From an uncultured Clostridia bacterium (GTDB taxonomy: Bacteria > Bacillota > Clostridia > Saccharofermentanales > Saccharofermentanaceae): a stretch of DNA of 64,000 nt. Positions 63,887 through 64,000 of the stretch are shown here, one piece after another. Numbering within the stretch: position 1 is the first letter of the stretch; each line of letters begins with the position of its first letter. Under the pieces are notes generated by a model that saw only the letters and a program-made list of their open reading frames with translations, was not told where the DNA came from and searched no databases. The DNA is taken from positions 223,691 to 287,690 of the forward strand of contig CAMYXF010000002.1 of NCBI GenBank assembly GCA_947303185.1. Direction: 5' to 3'. Made by a program: the position numbers and the translations under genes.

Positions 63887-64000
63887 GAAAAAACCTTCCC
63901 CCGAAAGGAGAAGGCCGACGCAATATATTATCGATCCTCATCTTCCAGGTTTCCCTGCCGGAATTGGCACCGCTGCTTTCCGCGGTTGCCGGACTCTGAT
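63887..64000 (-). promoter_or_regulatory. SAM-I (S-box) riboswitch upstream of metK, 5' part outside the window
   Basis: Read on the minus strand, the end of the window gives conserved S-box segments in order: CCGGCAACC, GGTGCCAATTCCGGCAGGG and GAAGATGAGG. They are followed by a terminator hairpin (CCTTCTCC with GGGGGAAGG, 63890-63913) and a T-run. High SAM should favour this terminator and switch off metK. The 5' half of the aptamer (P1 strand, P2) lies beyond 64000. Confidence 0.93.

Overview
The window looks like a chromosomal segment of an anaerobic, Gram-positive-type member of the Clostridia (Bacillota), of moderate GC and standard genetic code. The signs are strong AGGAGG-type ribosome binding sites, a SAM-I (S-box) riboswitch before metK, one-piece tmRNA, and the Bacillota-type genes rsfS, yqeK, recD2, comEA, comFC, a PadR/DUF1700 pair, YczE and UPF0735. 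The exact lineage cannot be fixed from the sequence alone; a rumen or gut clostridium is plausible. Most of the window is ordinary core genome with several accessory islands. No insertion sequence, prophage, CRISPR array or rRNA gene was seen.

Layout. 1-5.4 kb: a partial unknown gene and a 1,726-residue DUF4011/SF1 helicase resembling the single-gene Hhe antiphage protein. 5.5-10.8 kb: a GT39-like membrane glycosyltransferase, a YgjP metallopeptidase, and an AMP-dependent fatty acid ligase divergent from a PlsC acyltransferase. 10.8-11.3 kb: a gene-free array of seven hairpins of two stem families, five of one family and two of the other. 11.3-15.3 kb: an unusual NCS1 permease fused to an acyltransferase and zinc ribbon, small membrane proteins, and a PadR-DUF1700 operon. 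15.5-19.3 kb: an anchored amidase-like protein, a zinc-ribbon protein, tmRNA, hicAB with a palindrome inside its promoter, a gene remnant, and a double-glycine leader peptide gene. 19.5-28.6 kb: an apparent operon of a FecR-domain protein, two large secreted paralogues with Ig-like repeats, and a CHASE2-adenylate cyclase.

28.6-36.9 kb: a minus-strand set led by a PucR-family regulator, with an amino-acid ABC transporter, a cytidylate-kinase-like protein, a class III aminotransferase, an iron alcohol dehydrogenase, a GNAT and a gamma-Glu-GABA-hydrolase-like amidase. Together these suggest uptake and catabolism of GABA or a related amino acid/polyamine product. 37-46 kb: assorted lipoproteins, YczE, an alpha/beta hydrolase, a methyltransferase, a CPBP protease, a MATE exporter that may be leaderless, and an HD-GYP phosphodiesterase. 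45.8-64 kb: housekeeping genes birA, comEA, rsfS, a nadD-yqeK fusion, purD, hom with a separate ACT protein, rdgB, an RsmF-type methyltransferase, oligoendopeptidase F, argS, a MraY-like enzyme, a frameshifted comFC, recD2, and metK under a SAM-I riboswitch cut by the window end.

The best candidates for something undescribed are (a) the FecR/twin-adhesin/CHASE2-cyclase locus next to a double-glycine peptide gene, (b) the 74-bp-periodic hairpin array and a second, interlocked hairpin cluster near 52.5 kb, and (c) the permease-acyltransferase fusion. Functions are assigned by motif recognition; no database search was possible.
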